Positions 9,567 through 17,937 of a stretch of 64,000 nt of DNA are shown here, in pieces. Position 1 is the stretch's first letter. Every line of letters begins with the position of its first letter. Source of the DNA: Nocardioides limicola (GTDB lineage Bacteria > Actinomycetota > Actinomycetes > Propionibacteriales > Nocardioidaceae); contig NZ_JAERJA010000002.1 of NCBI RefSeq assembly GCF_016827675.1, positions 434,001-498,000 on the forward strand. Direction: 5' to 3'. The translations under genes and the position numbers were made by a program. Below the pieces are notes generated by a model. It was not told the origin of the DNA and did no database searches. It saw nothing but the letters and a program-made list of their open reading frames with translations.

Positions 9567-9983
9567 TCAGCTGCCGAGCGGCTCGCCGGCGTAGGTCCCG
9601 AAGCTCCACATGTTGCCCTCGGGGTCGCGCACCGTGAAACCCCGCGAGCCGTACTCCTCGTCGGCCAGACCGCGGACCAGGTCGGCGCCCGCGCCGATCG
9701 CCCGCGCGTGCAGGCCGTCCGGATCGGTGCAGACGAGGTAGACGAGCTCGTGGCCGGGGGTGCGTTGCCCGAACGGCGAGTCGTCCTTGCCGGTGCTGCC
9801 CAGCATGATCCCTCCGCCGGGCGGCCACCGAAGTTCCGCGTGCAGGATCACGCTCGGGTCGTCGTCGTGGGTCAGGACCGTGGTCGCGACGAAGCCGAAA
9901 GCGTCCGTCAGGAAGTCGATCGCGGCAGGCGCGTCCCGATAGCTGAGGCACGGCCACACGGCCGTCGGCTCCTGGCTGCTCAT
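9567..9983 (-). CDS. VOC (glyoxalase/bleomycin-resistance-like) family protein
   Basis: 138 residues with paired beta-alpha-beta-beta-beta modules. The segment WPCLSYRDAPAAIDFLTDAFGF opens the fold, and GFTVRDPEGNMWSFGTY closes it with the glutamate that normally serves as metal ligand. Members are metal-dependent lyases, dioxygenases or antibiotic-binding proteins; the sequence does not indicate which. It is on the same strand as the monooxygenase 109 bp downstream, and 39 bp after the SnoaL-like gene, so the three may be co-transcribed. Confidence 0.82.
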   Translation of the reverse strand: MSSQEPTAVWPCLSYRDAPAAIDFLTDAFGFVATTVLTHDDDPSVILHAELRWPPGGGIMLGSTGKDDSPFGQRTPGHELVYLVCTDPDGLHARAIGAGADLVRGLADEEYGSRGFTVRDPEGNMWSFGTYAGEPLGS

Positions 9984-10022
9984 GCCCCCATCATGCCCAG
10001 ATGGGGCGGGTGCCGGTCAACC

Positions 10023-10397
10023 TCAACTGACCTGCATGTCCTCACCGGCCCAGAAGGCACGCATGCTGGTGATCCTGGCCTCGTCGTCGAAGGTCATCAC
10101 GTCGATGGGTGCCAGCGTGTACTTCTGGTCACCGGCGATCGTGACGAGCTCGAAGCTGAAGGCCGCCTCGGATCCGGCGATCTTGGCCGTGAGCAGCCGC
10201 CCCTCCTGTTCGAGGCCGTCCAACTGGCTGTAGAAGGTGGTGATCTGCGCCCGGGTGGTCAGCGGCTCCGTGCCGACCGGGTCCTCGACCGTGGCGCCCT
10301 CGGCGTACAGCGCGACGATCTCGTCGGCGGTCCCGTGGGCGACGCGATCGATGTAGCGCTCGATCACTTCCAGGATCTGCTCCCTGCTGGCGGCCAT
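10023..10397 (-). CDS. SnoaL-like / nuclear transport factor 2-fold protein
   Basis: 124 residues from the ATG at 10395-10397. The NTF2-like fold is indicated by REQILEVIERYIDRVAHGTADEIVALYA, VEDPVGTEPLTTRAQITTFY and the C-terminal IDVMTFDDEARITSMRAFW strand pair, as in steroid delta-isomerase/SnoaL-like proteins. They are small cone-shaped dimers that isomerise or cyclise hydrophobic substrates; the active residues cannot be assigned from sequence alone. It is the first gene of the minus-strand accessory block and is divergent from the 997-residue membrane protein gene, with a 448-bp spacer filled by repeats. Confidence 0.8.
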   Translation of the reverse strand: MAASREQILEVIERYIDRVAHGTADEIVALYAEGATVEDPVGTEPLTTRAQITTFYSQLDGLEQEGRLLTAKIAGSEAAFSFELVTIAGDQKYTLAPIDVMTFDDEARITSMRAFWAGEDMQVS

Positions 10398-10463
10398 CTC
10401 GTCTCCATTTCTGAAACAGGTTCTTGTTTGGTGGGTGCAATCTACCCCGTTTGACGCGCTGAT

Positions 10464-10740
10464 GGTGGCCTCGATACACCGCCTCGCAAGCTCGGCGGCA
10501 CTCGACCACCGAAGGACAGGCCCCGGTGGTCGAGTGTCGGCGAGGAACGACCGGCCCCGGTGGTCGAGTGTCGGCGAGGAGGGGCGGGCTCCGGTGGTCG
10601 AGTGTCGGCGAGGAGAGGCGGGCTCCGGTGGTCGAGTGTCGGCGAGGAGAGGCGGGCTCCGGTGGTCGAGTGTCGGCGAGGAGGGGCGGGCTCCGGTGGT
10701 CGAGTGTCGGCGAGGAACGAGCCGACGTATCGAGGCCACC
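10464..10740. repeat. REP-like inverted pair enclosing six 34-bp tandem repeats
   Basis: This fills most of the only gene-free stretch over 300 bp (10398-10845). Six copies of GGTGGTCGAGTGTCGGCGAG start at 10525, 10559, 10593, 10627, 10661 and 10695, exactly 34 bp apart. The last copy runs on through CGACGTATCGAGGCCACC to 10740. The segment 10464-10510 is a diverged inverted copy of that complete element (GGTGGCCTCGATAC to CACTCGACCACC). No spacers are present, so it is not CRISPR. Similar palindromic elements recur in Nocardioides-type genomes (recollection). Confidence 0.85.
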
Positions 10741-10845
10741 ACCGAACCGCGGAGGCGGGCCAGAGTCGGGTTGAGTACGGGTACCCAGCCCGGGTGGGTG
10801 TCGCGCCTGCTGCGAGGAGTCGGCGATCCATGGGTGAATGGGCCC

Positions 10846-13839
10846 ATGCGTACCTACGCCGACCCGTCTCGGTGCCCCGACTGCGATGGCCCGATCACGC
10901 CAGCAGACGAGTCCTGCCCGGCCTGCTCCCTCCCCCTGCGCGGCACCACCGCCCAGGAGCTCTTCACCACCCTGACCCATGCCGATCGACTCCTGGGCAG
11001 GCTCCGCACCGAGGCCGTCCCGCGGCAGCCCTCGCCATCCCCGAGTACGCCGGCCACCGCGCCGCCTCTCCCCGCACCACCTCTCCCCGCGGCGCCCGCA
11101 CCAGCGGCACCCGCACCCGCAGCACCCGCGCCGCCCGTCCCCGCGGCGGCGCGCCGCACCGGGCTCGCCGCGGCGTCGGTCCCGAAGATCCTGCTCGGGC
11201 TCGGCGCCCTGTGCCTGCTGGTCGCAGCACTGGTCTTCCTGGCAGTCACCTGGCAACTGCTCGGCGTGGGCGGCCGCACCGGCGTCCTCATCGGGTTCAC
11301 CGGGGTCGCTGCCATCAGCAGCCTGCTGATGGCCAGGCGTGGCCTGCGAGCGGGGGCGGAGTCGCTGCTGACCGTGGCGCTGGGATTCCTGGCCTTCGAC
11401 GTGGTCGGTGCCTGGCACGCGGGATGGCTGGGAGACCTCACCGCAGCCGAGGCGACGTCGGTGACCGGCCTCGCCCTGCTCCTGGCCGGGGCCGCGAGCA
11501 CCGCGGTCCCGACCCGGCTGCCTCGGATCCTGGCCGGAGAGGTGATCGCGGCCATCGGAGGGTGGCTGGTGGTGCTCGGCGCCCTGGCCACCGGGAACTG
11601 GTCCGTCGCGGCAGTCACCGCCGTGGGCGCCCCGGCCACACTGCTGGTGGCCGGGCTCGCCTGGCGGCTCGAGCGGCGCTGGGCGGCAGCGATGCTGGCC
11701 GGCGCGGGACTCGTGTGGTGGCTGGTGCTGCTGATCAACGGGCTCGGACGCATCTTCCGTGTCGGCTCCTACGACCCCGACTGGGCGCTGTCCCACGACT
11801 ATCTGTGGGTCGACTTCGAGGTCTGGCCCCTCCTGGTCGCGGCCGGCATCGCACTGGCCGGGGCGCTGCTGGTGGCACTCCCCCGGGGCCTCCGACTCAC
11901 TGCCGCGGCGGTCGCCGGCACACTCAGCGTCGGGATCATCGCACTGCCCTCCCTCGACGAGGCTGCCGCGGTGCACGTCTCCACCTGGCTCGCACTGCTC
12001 GTCGCGGTGGCGGTCGTCTCCTGGGCTGCCCCACTGCCGTGGGCCAGGGCGGCGCTGCCGCCGATGCTGCTCGCAGCCGTGGTGCCGGGCCTCGCGTTGG
12101 CCGAGCTGGCCATCACCAGCGCCGTCGCCTTGTTGCCCGACACCCTCTGGCAGGGCCCGGTCACCCAGACCACCGGCACCGATCTGGTCCCACTCACCCC
12201 GCCGTGGCTGCTGGCTCCGCTGGTCGCCGGACTCCTCGTCGCCGGACTCGCCGCGCTGAGGCCCGGCCGCGAGGCGCTGCGAGACCGCACCGGGCTGCCC
12301 GGGATGGCGGCGCTGATCGTCGGCGGGGTCGCGGTCGCCTCACTCCTGCTGTACGACGCCCCACTGCTCGCCGTCCTGGCCGCCTTCGCCGCCGTGATCG
12401 TCGTACTGCTGCTGTGGGCGTGGCCGGACCGTTCCCGGTGGCTGGCGGTCACCTTCGGTCTCTTCGGCCTGGCCGCGCTCCCCGCCCTGGCAACGGCCGA
12501 GACCACCGCCGCAGTGATGCTCGCCCTGGCCGGGTACGCCGTCGCCTGCCGGTGGCGTGGCTCCGACCGGGTGGCCCAGCTCGGTCAGCTCGTCGGCTAC
12601 CCCGCCATCGCCGTAATGCTGTGGGCGTTGGCCGAACTGGCCGCGCTTCCCGACCAGCACCGGGCGATGCCCGTCGTACTGGCGCTCGGCCTGGCGGTGA
12701 CCCTGGCGCCGCGACCACTCGCCGACGCCACGGCCGGCGTCACCGGACTGGTCGCCCTGGCCACGGCCCTGAGCCACGCGCAGCCGGCCCACGACCTGAC
12801 CGCCGACAACTGGGTCACCGTGCACCTGGCCGTCGCCGCACTGGTGGCGCTGGGCAGCAGCCTCATCGACGTGCCCGGTCGCAGTCTCGGCTGGGCCTCC
12901 ACGCGAGACCCCCGACTGGTGGCCGGTGCCGCCCTGCTGCTCGCCGCCCTGGTCCCTGCCATCGGCACGGCCTGGACGGCCGCCGTGGTGCTGGCACTGA
13001 TCGCGCTGGTCTCGGTGGCGCTGATGCTCACCCGTAGCGACCAGGCTGGCCGGATCGGCGGGGAGTTGGCGCTCTTCCCCGCGCTGGCCGGGTTCTTCTG
13101 GGCCATCGGTGAGCTGACCGAGGTCGATCCACACTGGCGCGCGGTGCCGGCGCTGCTGCTGATGGGGTCCATCGTGGTGGCCCGGCCGCGGCCGGCGGGG
13201 GACGTGTCCGCGTTGTTCGCGGGCACGGTGGCTGCGGTGGCCGCCACCGAGGCAGCGGTCGCCAGCCAGACGTGGGCTGCGATCCACCTGACGGTGCTCG
13301 GCTCGATCATCTGCACCACCGCCCTGGTCAACGTGGAACGCCGTCAGTTCGGGTGGGTCGGTGGCGCGCTGCTGGTGCTGGCCACCTGGGTTCGGCTGCA
13401 CGAGATCGGGGTCAGCGAGCCAGAGCCGTACACGCTGCCTGCAGCCATCGTCCTGCTCATCGTCGGAGTCCTGCACCTGTACCGCAACCCCGACGCCTCC
13501 ACCCGAGTGGCGCTCACCCCAGGACTGGCGCTGGCTCTGGTGCCCAGCCTGCTCTGGGCCGTGGTCGACCCGATCTCGCCGCGGGCAGCTGCGGTCGGAC
13601 TGGCCGCGCTGGTCGTGATCCTGGTCGGGGTCAGGCTCCGGTGGAGCGCACCGATCACCGTCGGCGGCCTGGTCGGCATCGCCCTGGTCCTCAGCGAGGC
13701 CTCCCCCTGGCTGGGCGCGATCCATCCGTGGATCCTGATCGGCCTGGCCGGCACGCTGCTCGTCACCGTCGGAGCCACCTGGGAGGCTCGGCTGGCCGAG
13801 GTCCGGCGCGCGGGTGCCTACCTGGCCCGGCTCCGCTGA
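10846..13839 (+). CDS. Giant polytopic membrane protein with N-terminal zinc ribbon (SCO7613-like)
   Basis: 997 residues from the ATG at 10846; the longer open frame back to 10435 only traverses the 34-bp repeats. Residues 1-35 hold two CxxC pairs (RCPDCDGP and SCPACSLPL), a zinc-ribbon-like head. A proline/alanine-rich low-complexity linker (roughly residues 60-105) follows, and then a continuous series of about two dozen hydrophobic helices to the C-terminus. The architecture matches actinobacterial proteins annotated as SCO7613 C-terminal-domain membrane proteins, whose function is unknown. No catalytic motif is apparent. It is followed 25 bp later by the glycosidase-like gene, probably in the same transcript. 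Confidence 0.8.
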   Translation: MRTYADPSRCPDCDGPITPADESCPACSLPLRGTTAQELFTTLTHADRLLGRLRTEAVPRQPSPSPSTPATAPPLPAPPLPAAPAPAAPAPAAPAPPVPAAARRTGLAAASVPKILLGLGALCLLVAALVFLAVTWQLLGVGGRTGVLIGFTGVAAISSLLMARRGLRAGAESLLTVALGFLAFDVVGAWHAGWLGDLTAAEATSVTGLALLLAGAASTAVPTRLPRILAGEVIAAIGGWLVVLGALATGNWSVAAVTAVGAPATLLVAGLAWRLERRWAAAMLAGAGLVWWLVLLINGLGRIFRVGSYDPDWALSHDYLWVDFEVWPLLVAAGIALAGALLVALPRGLRLTAAAVAGTLSVGIIALPSLDEAAAVHVSTWLALLVAVAVVSWAAPLPWARAALPPMLLAAVVPGLALAELAITSAVALLPDTLWQGPVTQTTGTDLVPLTPPWLLAPLVAGLLVAGLAALRPGREALRDRTGLPGMAALIVGGVAVASLLLYDAPLLAVLAAFAAVIVVLLLWAWPDRSRWLAVTFGLFGLAALPALATAETTAAVMLALAGYAVACRWRGSDRVAQLGQLVGYPAIAVMLWALAELAALPDQHRAMPVVLALGLAVTLAPRPLADATAGVTGLVALATALSHAQPAHDLTADNWVTVHLAVAALVALGSSLIDVPGRSLGWASTRDPRLVAGAALLLAALVPAIGTAWTAAVVLALIALVSVALMLTRSDQAGRIGGELALFPALAGFFWAIGELTEVDPHWRAVPALLLMGSIVVARPRPAGDVSALFAGTVAAVAATEAAVASQTWAAIHLTVLGSIICTTALVNVERRQFGWVGGALLVLATWVRLHEIGVSEPEPYTLPAAIVLLIVGVLHLYRNPDASTRVALTPGLALALVPSLLWAVVDPISPRAAAVGLAALVVILVGVRLRWSAPITVGGLVGIALVLSEASPWLGAIHPWILIGLAGTLLVTVGATWEARLAEVRRAGAYLARLR

Positions 13840-13864
13840 CACACCGGCTGACAGACTGGCTGAC

Positions 13865-15235
13865 GTGCTGCCGCCTCTCCAGCTCGACCGCCGGGTCCGC
13901 CCGGTCGCGCTGATCTCCACCCCCGCACACGTGCGTCGGTGGGCCGCCGGCACCGCCCCGGTCGAGGAGACCTACCCCTCCCGGCCGGTGGCTCCCAGCA
14001 CGACGGTGCTCGCTCACCTGTCCGGGGATCCTGCCCCCGGCCAGCTCGGGATCGGCTGGCGCACCGACCGGATCTCACTCGCCGGCTGGTACGACGCGAC
14101 CACCGGCCGCACCAGGCTCACCGTCGATGCCGGCACCGGCGCCACCAGTCACCGCAGCCGCCGCCACGGCACCGTGTCCGCACCGGCGACGGCCCTGGCG
14201 CTCACGCTCACCGGACCCCAGCTCACCCTCTTCACCCAGGCACCCGACGGCGCCTGGACCGCCCGGGCGCGCGCCGACCTGACCGGCCTGATCGACTGCC
14301 ACGACCCGCGGCTGCTCGCCGACCTCACCCCCTGGCATCACTGGCGCGGCGCTGGCCCGCCCCCGGTGACGGGATTGGAGTGCGGCCCGTTCGGCCAGCT
14401 CGGGTTCCGGGACCCTCGCTTCGTCAGCCACGCCGACGGGACGCCGTACCGCACCGACGACGGACTCTGGCTGACCCTGACCCACGCCGGACCGGGGTTC
14501 TTCCCGACCGCGCACACCGGCGTCTGGTCGCTCGACCCCGACACCGGGCGGCTCCAGCACCGGGCGGATCTGTTCTTCCGCCGCGACGGCGGCATCTTCG
14601 GCGACCACGCCACCCACCTGGTCAGGGACGACGACCAGTGGCTGGTCGCGGCCAGCACCTGGGGCGACTTCGACCCCGACCGACCGGGCGCTCGGGTCGA
14701 GGTGACCCTCTCCCGCACTGACGCCGACCTGCTCACCGGCACCCACCTGCTCGACGGCGTACCGCTGCGACTGCCCACCGAGGCACTGGCCCGGTCGGTG
14801 GGCGTGTGGGATCCGCACCTGGTCCGCACCGATGCTGGTTGGCTGGTGGCGTTCGTCTCCGCCACCCGGTTCTTCTCCTTCCACCCCGCACTGGCCGCCG
14901 GCCCCACCCTGGATGCGCTGGAGCTGCTGGCCGCCGACGAGTCCCGGACCGCCACCGAGGGCGTCACCCTGCTCCAGGTCGACGGCAGCTGGCGGCTGGT
15001 CGCCAGCGACGGGCCACGGAGCCCACGCGGCACCGGCGGCCGGTACCCCGTCTTCGACCTGACCCTGACCGAGGTCGGCACCCTGACCGCGCCGTACCCG
15101 AGCAACATCCCCTGGCCCACCCTCGCCCGTCACCGCGATGGGTGGTGCTGGGTGACCTTCGACGGCACCGAGCACGGTGGCGCGCTGTTGGGCTACGGCA
15201 GCCACGGCGACCTGTTGCTCGGGTCATCGGAATGA
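13865..15235 (+). CDS. Beta-propeller, glycosyl-hydrolase-family-43-like protein
   Basis: About 456 residues. Repeated blade-like segments fit a five-bladed propeller: FRDPRFVSHADGTPY, WLTLTHAGPG, DHATHLVRDDDQWLVAAS, VWDPHLVRTDAGWLVAFV and DGSWRLVASDG. They contain the DPxxV/H-W pattern of GH43/GH32-type enzymes, and the aspartates in FRDPRF and VWDPHL could be catalytic. I cannot identify the full acid/base pair with certainty. There is no signal peptide. The GTG at 13865 is chosen because it follows directly on the stop of the membrane protein; a GTG or ATG further upstream would overlap that gene. Confidence 0.55.
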   Translation: MLPPLQLDRRVRPVALISTPAHVRRWAAGTAPVEETYPSRPVAPSTTVLAHLSGDPAPGQLGIGWRTDRISLAGWYDATTGRTRLTVDAGTGATSHRSRRHGTVSAPATALALTLTGPQLTLFTQAPDGAWTARARADLTGLIDCHDPRLLADLTPWHHWRGAGPPPVTGLECGPFGQLGFRDPRFVSHADGTPYRTDDGLWLTLTHAGPGFFPTAHTGVWSLDPDTGRLQHRADLFFRRDGGIFGDHATHLVRDDDQWLVAASTWGDFDPDRPGARVEVTLSRTDADLLTGTHLLDGVPLRLPTEALARSVGVWDPHLVRTDAGWLVAFVSATRFFSFHPALAAGPTLDALELLAADESRTATEGVTLLQVDGSWRLVASDGPRSPRGTGGRYPVFDLTLTEVGTLTAPYPSNIPWPTLARHRDGWCWVTFDGTEHGGALLGYGSHGDLLLGSSE

Positions 15236-15253
15236 GCCGCAGGGTCTAGGATT

Positions 15254-15269
15254 GTGTTACCGGTCACAC
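15254..15269. promoter_or_regulatory. 16-bp near-palindrome upstream of the amino-acid dehydrogenase
   Basis: GTGTTACC/GGTCACAC with one mismatched pair, lying 63 bp before the dehydrogenase ATG and just after a TAGGAT -10-like element at 15247-15252. Position fits a repressor operator over the transcription start. The binding protein is unknown. Confidence 0.35.
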
Positions 15270-15331
15270 CACCTCCGTGGCCGGGATCAAGAGTGCCACC
15301 CACCCGCGTGGCACCCGACCGAGGAGATTGC

Positions 15332-16402
15332 ATGTCCGCTGAATCCGGCGCGTACGACGTCTTCGCCGACGATCACGAGGAAGTCGTCTTCCGTCACGAC
15401 CCCGAGACCGGCCTCAAGGCCATCGTCGCGATCCACTCCACCACTCTGGGACCCGCCCTCGGCGGCACCCGCTTCCACCCCTATCCCAGCACCGAGGCCG
15501 CGCTGGCCGACGTACTGAACCTGTCCAGGGGGATGACCTACAAGGCCGCCCTGGCCGGGCTGGCGCTCGGCGGCGGCAAGGCGGTCATCCTCGGTGATCC
15601 TGCGGCCGCCAAGACCGACGCCCTGCTCGAGGCGTACGGGCGGCTCGTCGAGTCGCTCGATGGCCGCTACATCACCGCCTGCGACGTGGGCACCTACCCG
15701 GCCGACATGGATGTGGTGGCACGCCAGTGTCAGCACGTGACCGGCCGCAGCAGCGCCGCCGGTGGCTCCGGAGACTCCTCGGTGTTGACCGCCTTCGGCG
15801 TCTTCCGGGGGATGCAGGCCGCGGCCGCGCAGGTCTGGGGGGAGCCGACCCTGGCCGGACGCCGGGTGGGCGTGGCCGGTGTCGGCAAGGTGGGCCGACA
15901 CCTGGTCGAGCACCTGCTCACCGACGGCGCCGAGGTCGTGGTCACCGACGTGTACCAGCCGGCGGTGGACCAGCTCGTCGCCGACCATCCCGAGGTCCGC
16001 GTCGTGGCTGACACCCGCGACCTCGTCACCGGCACCCTCGACGTCTACGCACCATGCGCGCTGGGTGGCGCCCTGGACGACGACGTGGTCGACGCCCTGC
16101 AGGCGGCGGTCGTCTGCGGTGCCGCCAACAACCAGTTGGCCCACCCCGGCATCGAGCAGGCCCTGGCGGCAGCGGGGATCCTCTACGCGCCCGACTACTG
16201 CGTGAACGCCGGCGGACTGATCCAGGTCGCCTCGGAGGTGTACGGCTACTCGGCCACCGAGGCCCGGAACCGCGCCGAACGGATCTTCGACACCACCACG
16301 GCCGTCTTCGAGCTCGCCCGACGCACCCACGTCCCGGCCGCGGTCGCAGCGGACCGACTGGCCGAGGAACGGTTGCGCGCCGGCCGCCGAGAGGCAGCCT
16401 GA
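15332..16402 (+). CDS. Leu/Phe/Val dehydrogenase (Glu/Leu/Phe/Val family)
   Basis: 356 residues. The N-terminal catalytic domain shows [12 protein letters not shown] and [19 protein letters not shown], with the catalytic lysine in the GGGK region. The C-terminal NAD-binding Rossmann domain has [17 protein letters not shown], then CGAANNQL and [11 protein letters not shown]. The family oxidatively deaminates branched-chain or aromatic amino acids with NAD+, feeding branched-chain keto acids into catabolism or fatty-acid primers. The ATG at 15332 has a GAGGAG ribosome site 7 nt upstream. A palindrome upstream may be an operator. Substrate choice among valine, leucine and phenylalanine is not decidable here. 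Confidence 0.9.
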   Translation: MSAESGAYDVFADDHEEVVFRHDPETGLKAIVAIHSTTLGPALGGTRFHPYPSTEAALADVLNLSRGMTYKAALAGLALGGGKAVILGDPAAAKTDALLEAYGRLVESLDGRYITACDVGTYPADMDVVARQCQHVTGRSSAAGGSGDSSVLTAFGVFRGMQAAAAQVWGEPTLAGRRVGVAGVGKVGRHLVEHLLTDGAEVVVTDVYQPAVDQLVADHPEVRVVADTRDLVTGTLDVYAPCALGGALDDDVVDALQAAVVCGAANNQLAHPGIEQALAAAGILYAPDYCVNAGGLIQVASEVYGYSATEARNRAERIFDTTTAVFELARRTHVPAAVAADRLAEERLRAGRREAA

Positions 16403-16482
16403 TCGCGTGAACTCGGGCCTCCTCGACCGAGGGGCCCGGGCTCCGTCCAGTTCAGGAGGCGCAGGCCTCGGGCGAGGAGTGA

Positions 16483-16662
16483 TCAGTCATCGCGCGAGAT
16501 GTCGGGTTTGTCGGGCCAGTCAAGGTCCTCCGACGTGTCGGTCTCGTTCTTGTCATCGCCATGCAACTCTCGTGCCAGCGCGCCGAAGTCCGTCTCATGA
16601 GTGCGGTACTTCAACTCGCGGGCAACCTTGGTCTGCTTGGCCTTCGCTCGGCCGCGCCCCAT
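16483..16662 (-). CDS. DUF3073 family small protein
   Basis: 59 residues starting MGRGRAKAKQTKVARELKY, which is the diagnostic start of the DUF3073 family, followed by an acidic tail (DKNETDTSEDLDWPDKPD). A highly basic head and acidic tail suggest nucleic-acid or ribosome association, but the function is unknown. The frame is open further upstream; the ATG at 16660-16662 matches family length. It lies downstream of purM on the same strand with a 156-bp gap; in many actinobacteria DUF3073 neighbours purM and bldC, but no bldC is seen here. Confidence 0.88.
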   Translation of the reverse strand: MGRGRAKAKQTKVARELKYRTHETDFGALARELHGDDKNETDTSEDLDWPDKPDISRDD

Positions 16663-16818
16663 AGGGTCCGACCCCCTCGCACGCATCGGCCGGGGCTGTG
16701 CCCGGGATCTCAGTCTGTCTCGTAGAGCCAACGCTACCTGCTCCACGGTCATTCCTGCACACCAGGGCGGCGGATTTGGACTACGCCGTCAGCGAAAATG
16801 CCTCTGGTGTGGCACGTG

Positions 16819-17898
16819 TCACCAGCCGGGGTGCTGCCCGACCATCCGGACCGAGCCGCCGTCGGATCCGGTCGCGTCGCCGACGACCCCGGCCACCCAG
16901 CCACGGATGCCGAACTCGGCCAGCACCTCAACCGCCGCATCGGCGTCCTGCCGGTCGACCATGGCGACCATCCCGACGCCGCAGTTCAGGGTCATCTCCA
17001 GGTCCGGCTGGTCCACCTTGCCGACGCGACGGACCACGTCGAAGACAGGCTGCGGGGTCCACGTGGTGCGGTCCACCGTGGCGGTCACCGACTCCGGCAG
17101 CACCCGCTCCAGGTTGGCGGCCAGGCCACCACCGGTGATGTGCGACATCGCGTGCGTCTGAGTACGGCGGGCCAGCGCCAGGCAGGCCTTGGCATAGATC
17201 CGGGTCGGCTCCAGCAACTCCTCACCCAGGGTGCGGCCGAAGTCGTCGATGTGCGCGTCCAGCGACCAGCCCGCGCCGCCGTGGGCGGGGTCACCGAGGA
17301 GCACGTGCCGCACCAACGAGTAGCCGTTCGAGTGCAGGCCGGAGGCCTCCATCGCGATCACCAGGTCACCCGCACGGACCCGCTCGGCGCCGAGCAGGTC
17401 GGCGGCCTCGACCACGCCGGTGGTGGAGCCGGCCACGTCGTACTCGTCCGGCTCCAGCAGCCCCGGGTGCTCGGCGGTCTCGCCACCGATCAGCGCACAG
17501 CCGGCCTCCACGCAGGCCTCGGCGATGCCGCGGACGATCGAGGCGATCCGCTCCGGGACCACCTTGCCGCAGGCGATGTAGTCGGTGAGGAAGAGCGGCT
17601 CGGCGCCACAGACCACCAGGTCGTCGACGAGCATCCCGACCAGGTCGAAGCCGATCGTGTCGTGCTTGTCCATCGCCTGCGCGATGGCCACCTTGGTGCC
17701 CACGCCGTCGGCCGAGCTGGCCAGCAGCGGGCGGTCGTAGGACTTCAGCGCGGACGCGTCGAACAGTCCGGCGAAGCCTCCGATGCCGCCGAGCATCTCC
17801 GGGCGGCGCGCCTTCTCCACCCAGGTCTTCATCAGCTCCACGGCCCGGTCACCGGCCTCGATCGAGACTCCGGCGGCGGCGTAGGCGTTCTCGCTCAT
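16819..17898 (-). CDS. purM: Phosphoribosylformylglycinamidine cyclo-ligase (AIR synthetase)
   Basis: 359 residues, normal family length. PurM converts FGAM and ATP to AIR in step five of purine synthesis. Signatures include YAAAGVSIEAGDRAVELM at the start, LASSADGVGTKVAIA, DLVVCGAEPLFLTDYIA and the GLHSNGYSLVR segment of the AIRS superfamily. The ATG follows an AGGAG ribosome site 5 nt upstream. It lies 39 bp downstream of purF on the same strand, so purF-purM are likely co-transcribed. Nothing in the sequence is anomalous. Confidence 0.97.
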   Translation of the reverse strand: MSENAYAAAGVSIEAGDRAVELMKTWVEKARRPEMLGGIGGFAGLFDASALKSYDRPLLASSADGVGTKVAIAQAMDKHDTIGFDLVGMLVDDLVVCGAEPLFLTDYIACGKVVPERIASIVRGIAEACVEAGCALIGGETAEHPGLLEPDEYDVAGSTTGVVEAADLLGAERVRAGDLVIAMEASGLHSNGYSLVRHVLLGDPAHGGAGWSLDAHIDDFGRTLGEELLEPTRIYAKACLALARRTQTHAMSHITGGGLAANLERVLPESVTATVDRTTWTPQPVFDVVRRVGKVDQPDLEMTLNCGVGMVAMVDRQDADAAVEVLAEFGIRGWVAGVVGDATGSDGGSVRMVGQHPGW

Positions 17899-17937
17899 CT
17901 GGCTCCTGTCAGGTGGGTGGTCACGGTCGGCTCGGCG

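Noticed and set aside
10525..10728. Could be read as a CRISPR array (regular 34-bp repeats)
   Set aside because: The repeats are contiguous with no unique spacers, and no cas genes are in the window; it is a tandem repeat.
10435..10845. N-terminal extension of the giant membrane protein through the 34-bp repeats
   Set aside because: Open frame is a by-product of the stop-free repeat; the zinc-ribbon start at 10846 is the natural N-terminus.
16757..16813. CACACCAG/CTGGTGTG inverted repeat downstream of purM as terminator
   Set aside because: The arms are separated by about 40 nt and no T-run follows; possible, but too weak to list as a feature.
16663..16818. A bldC-like gene between DUF3073 and purM
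   Set aside because: The gap is only 156 bp and no frame carries the BldC helix-turn-helix.
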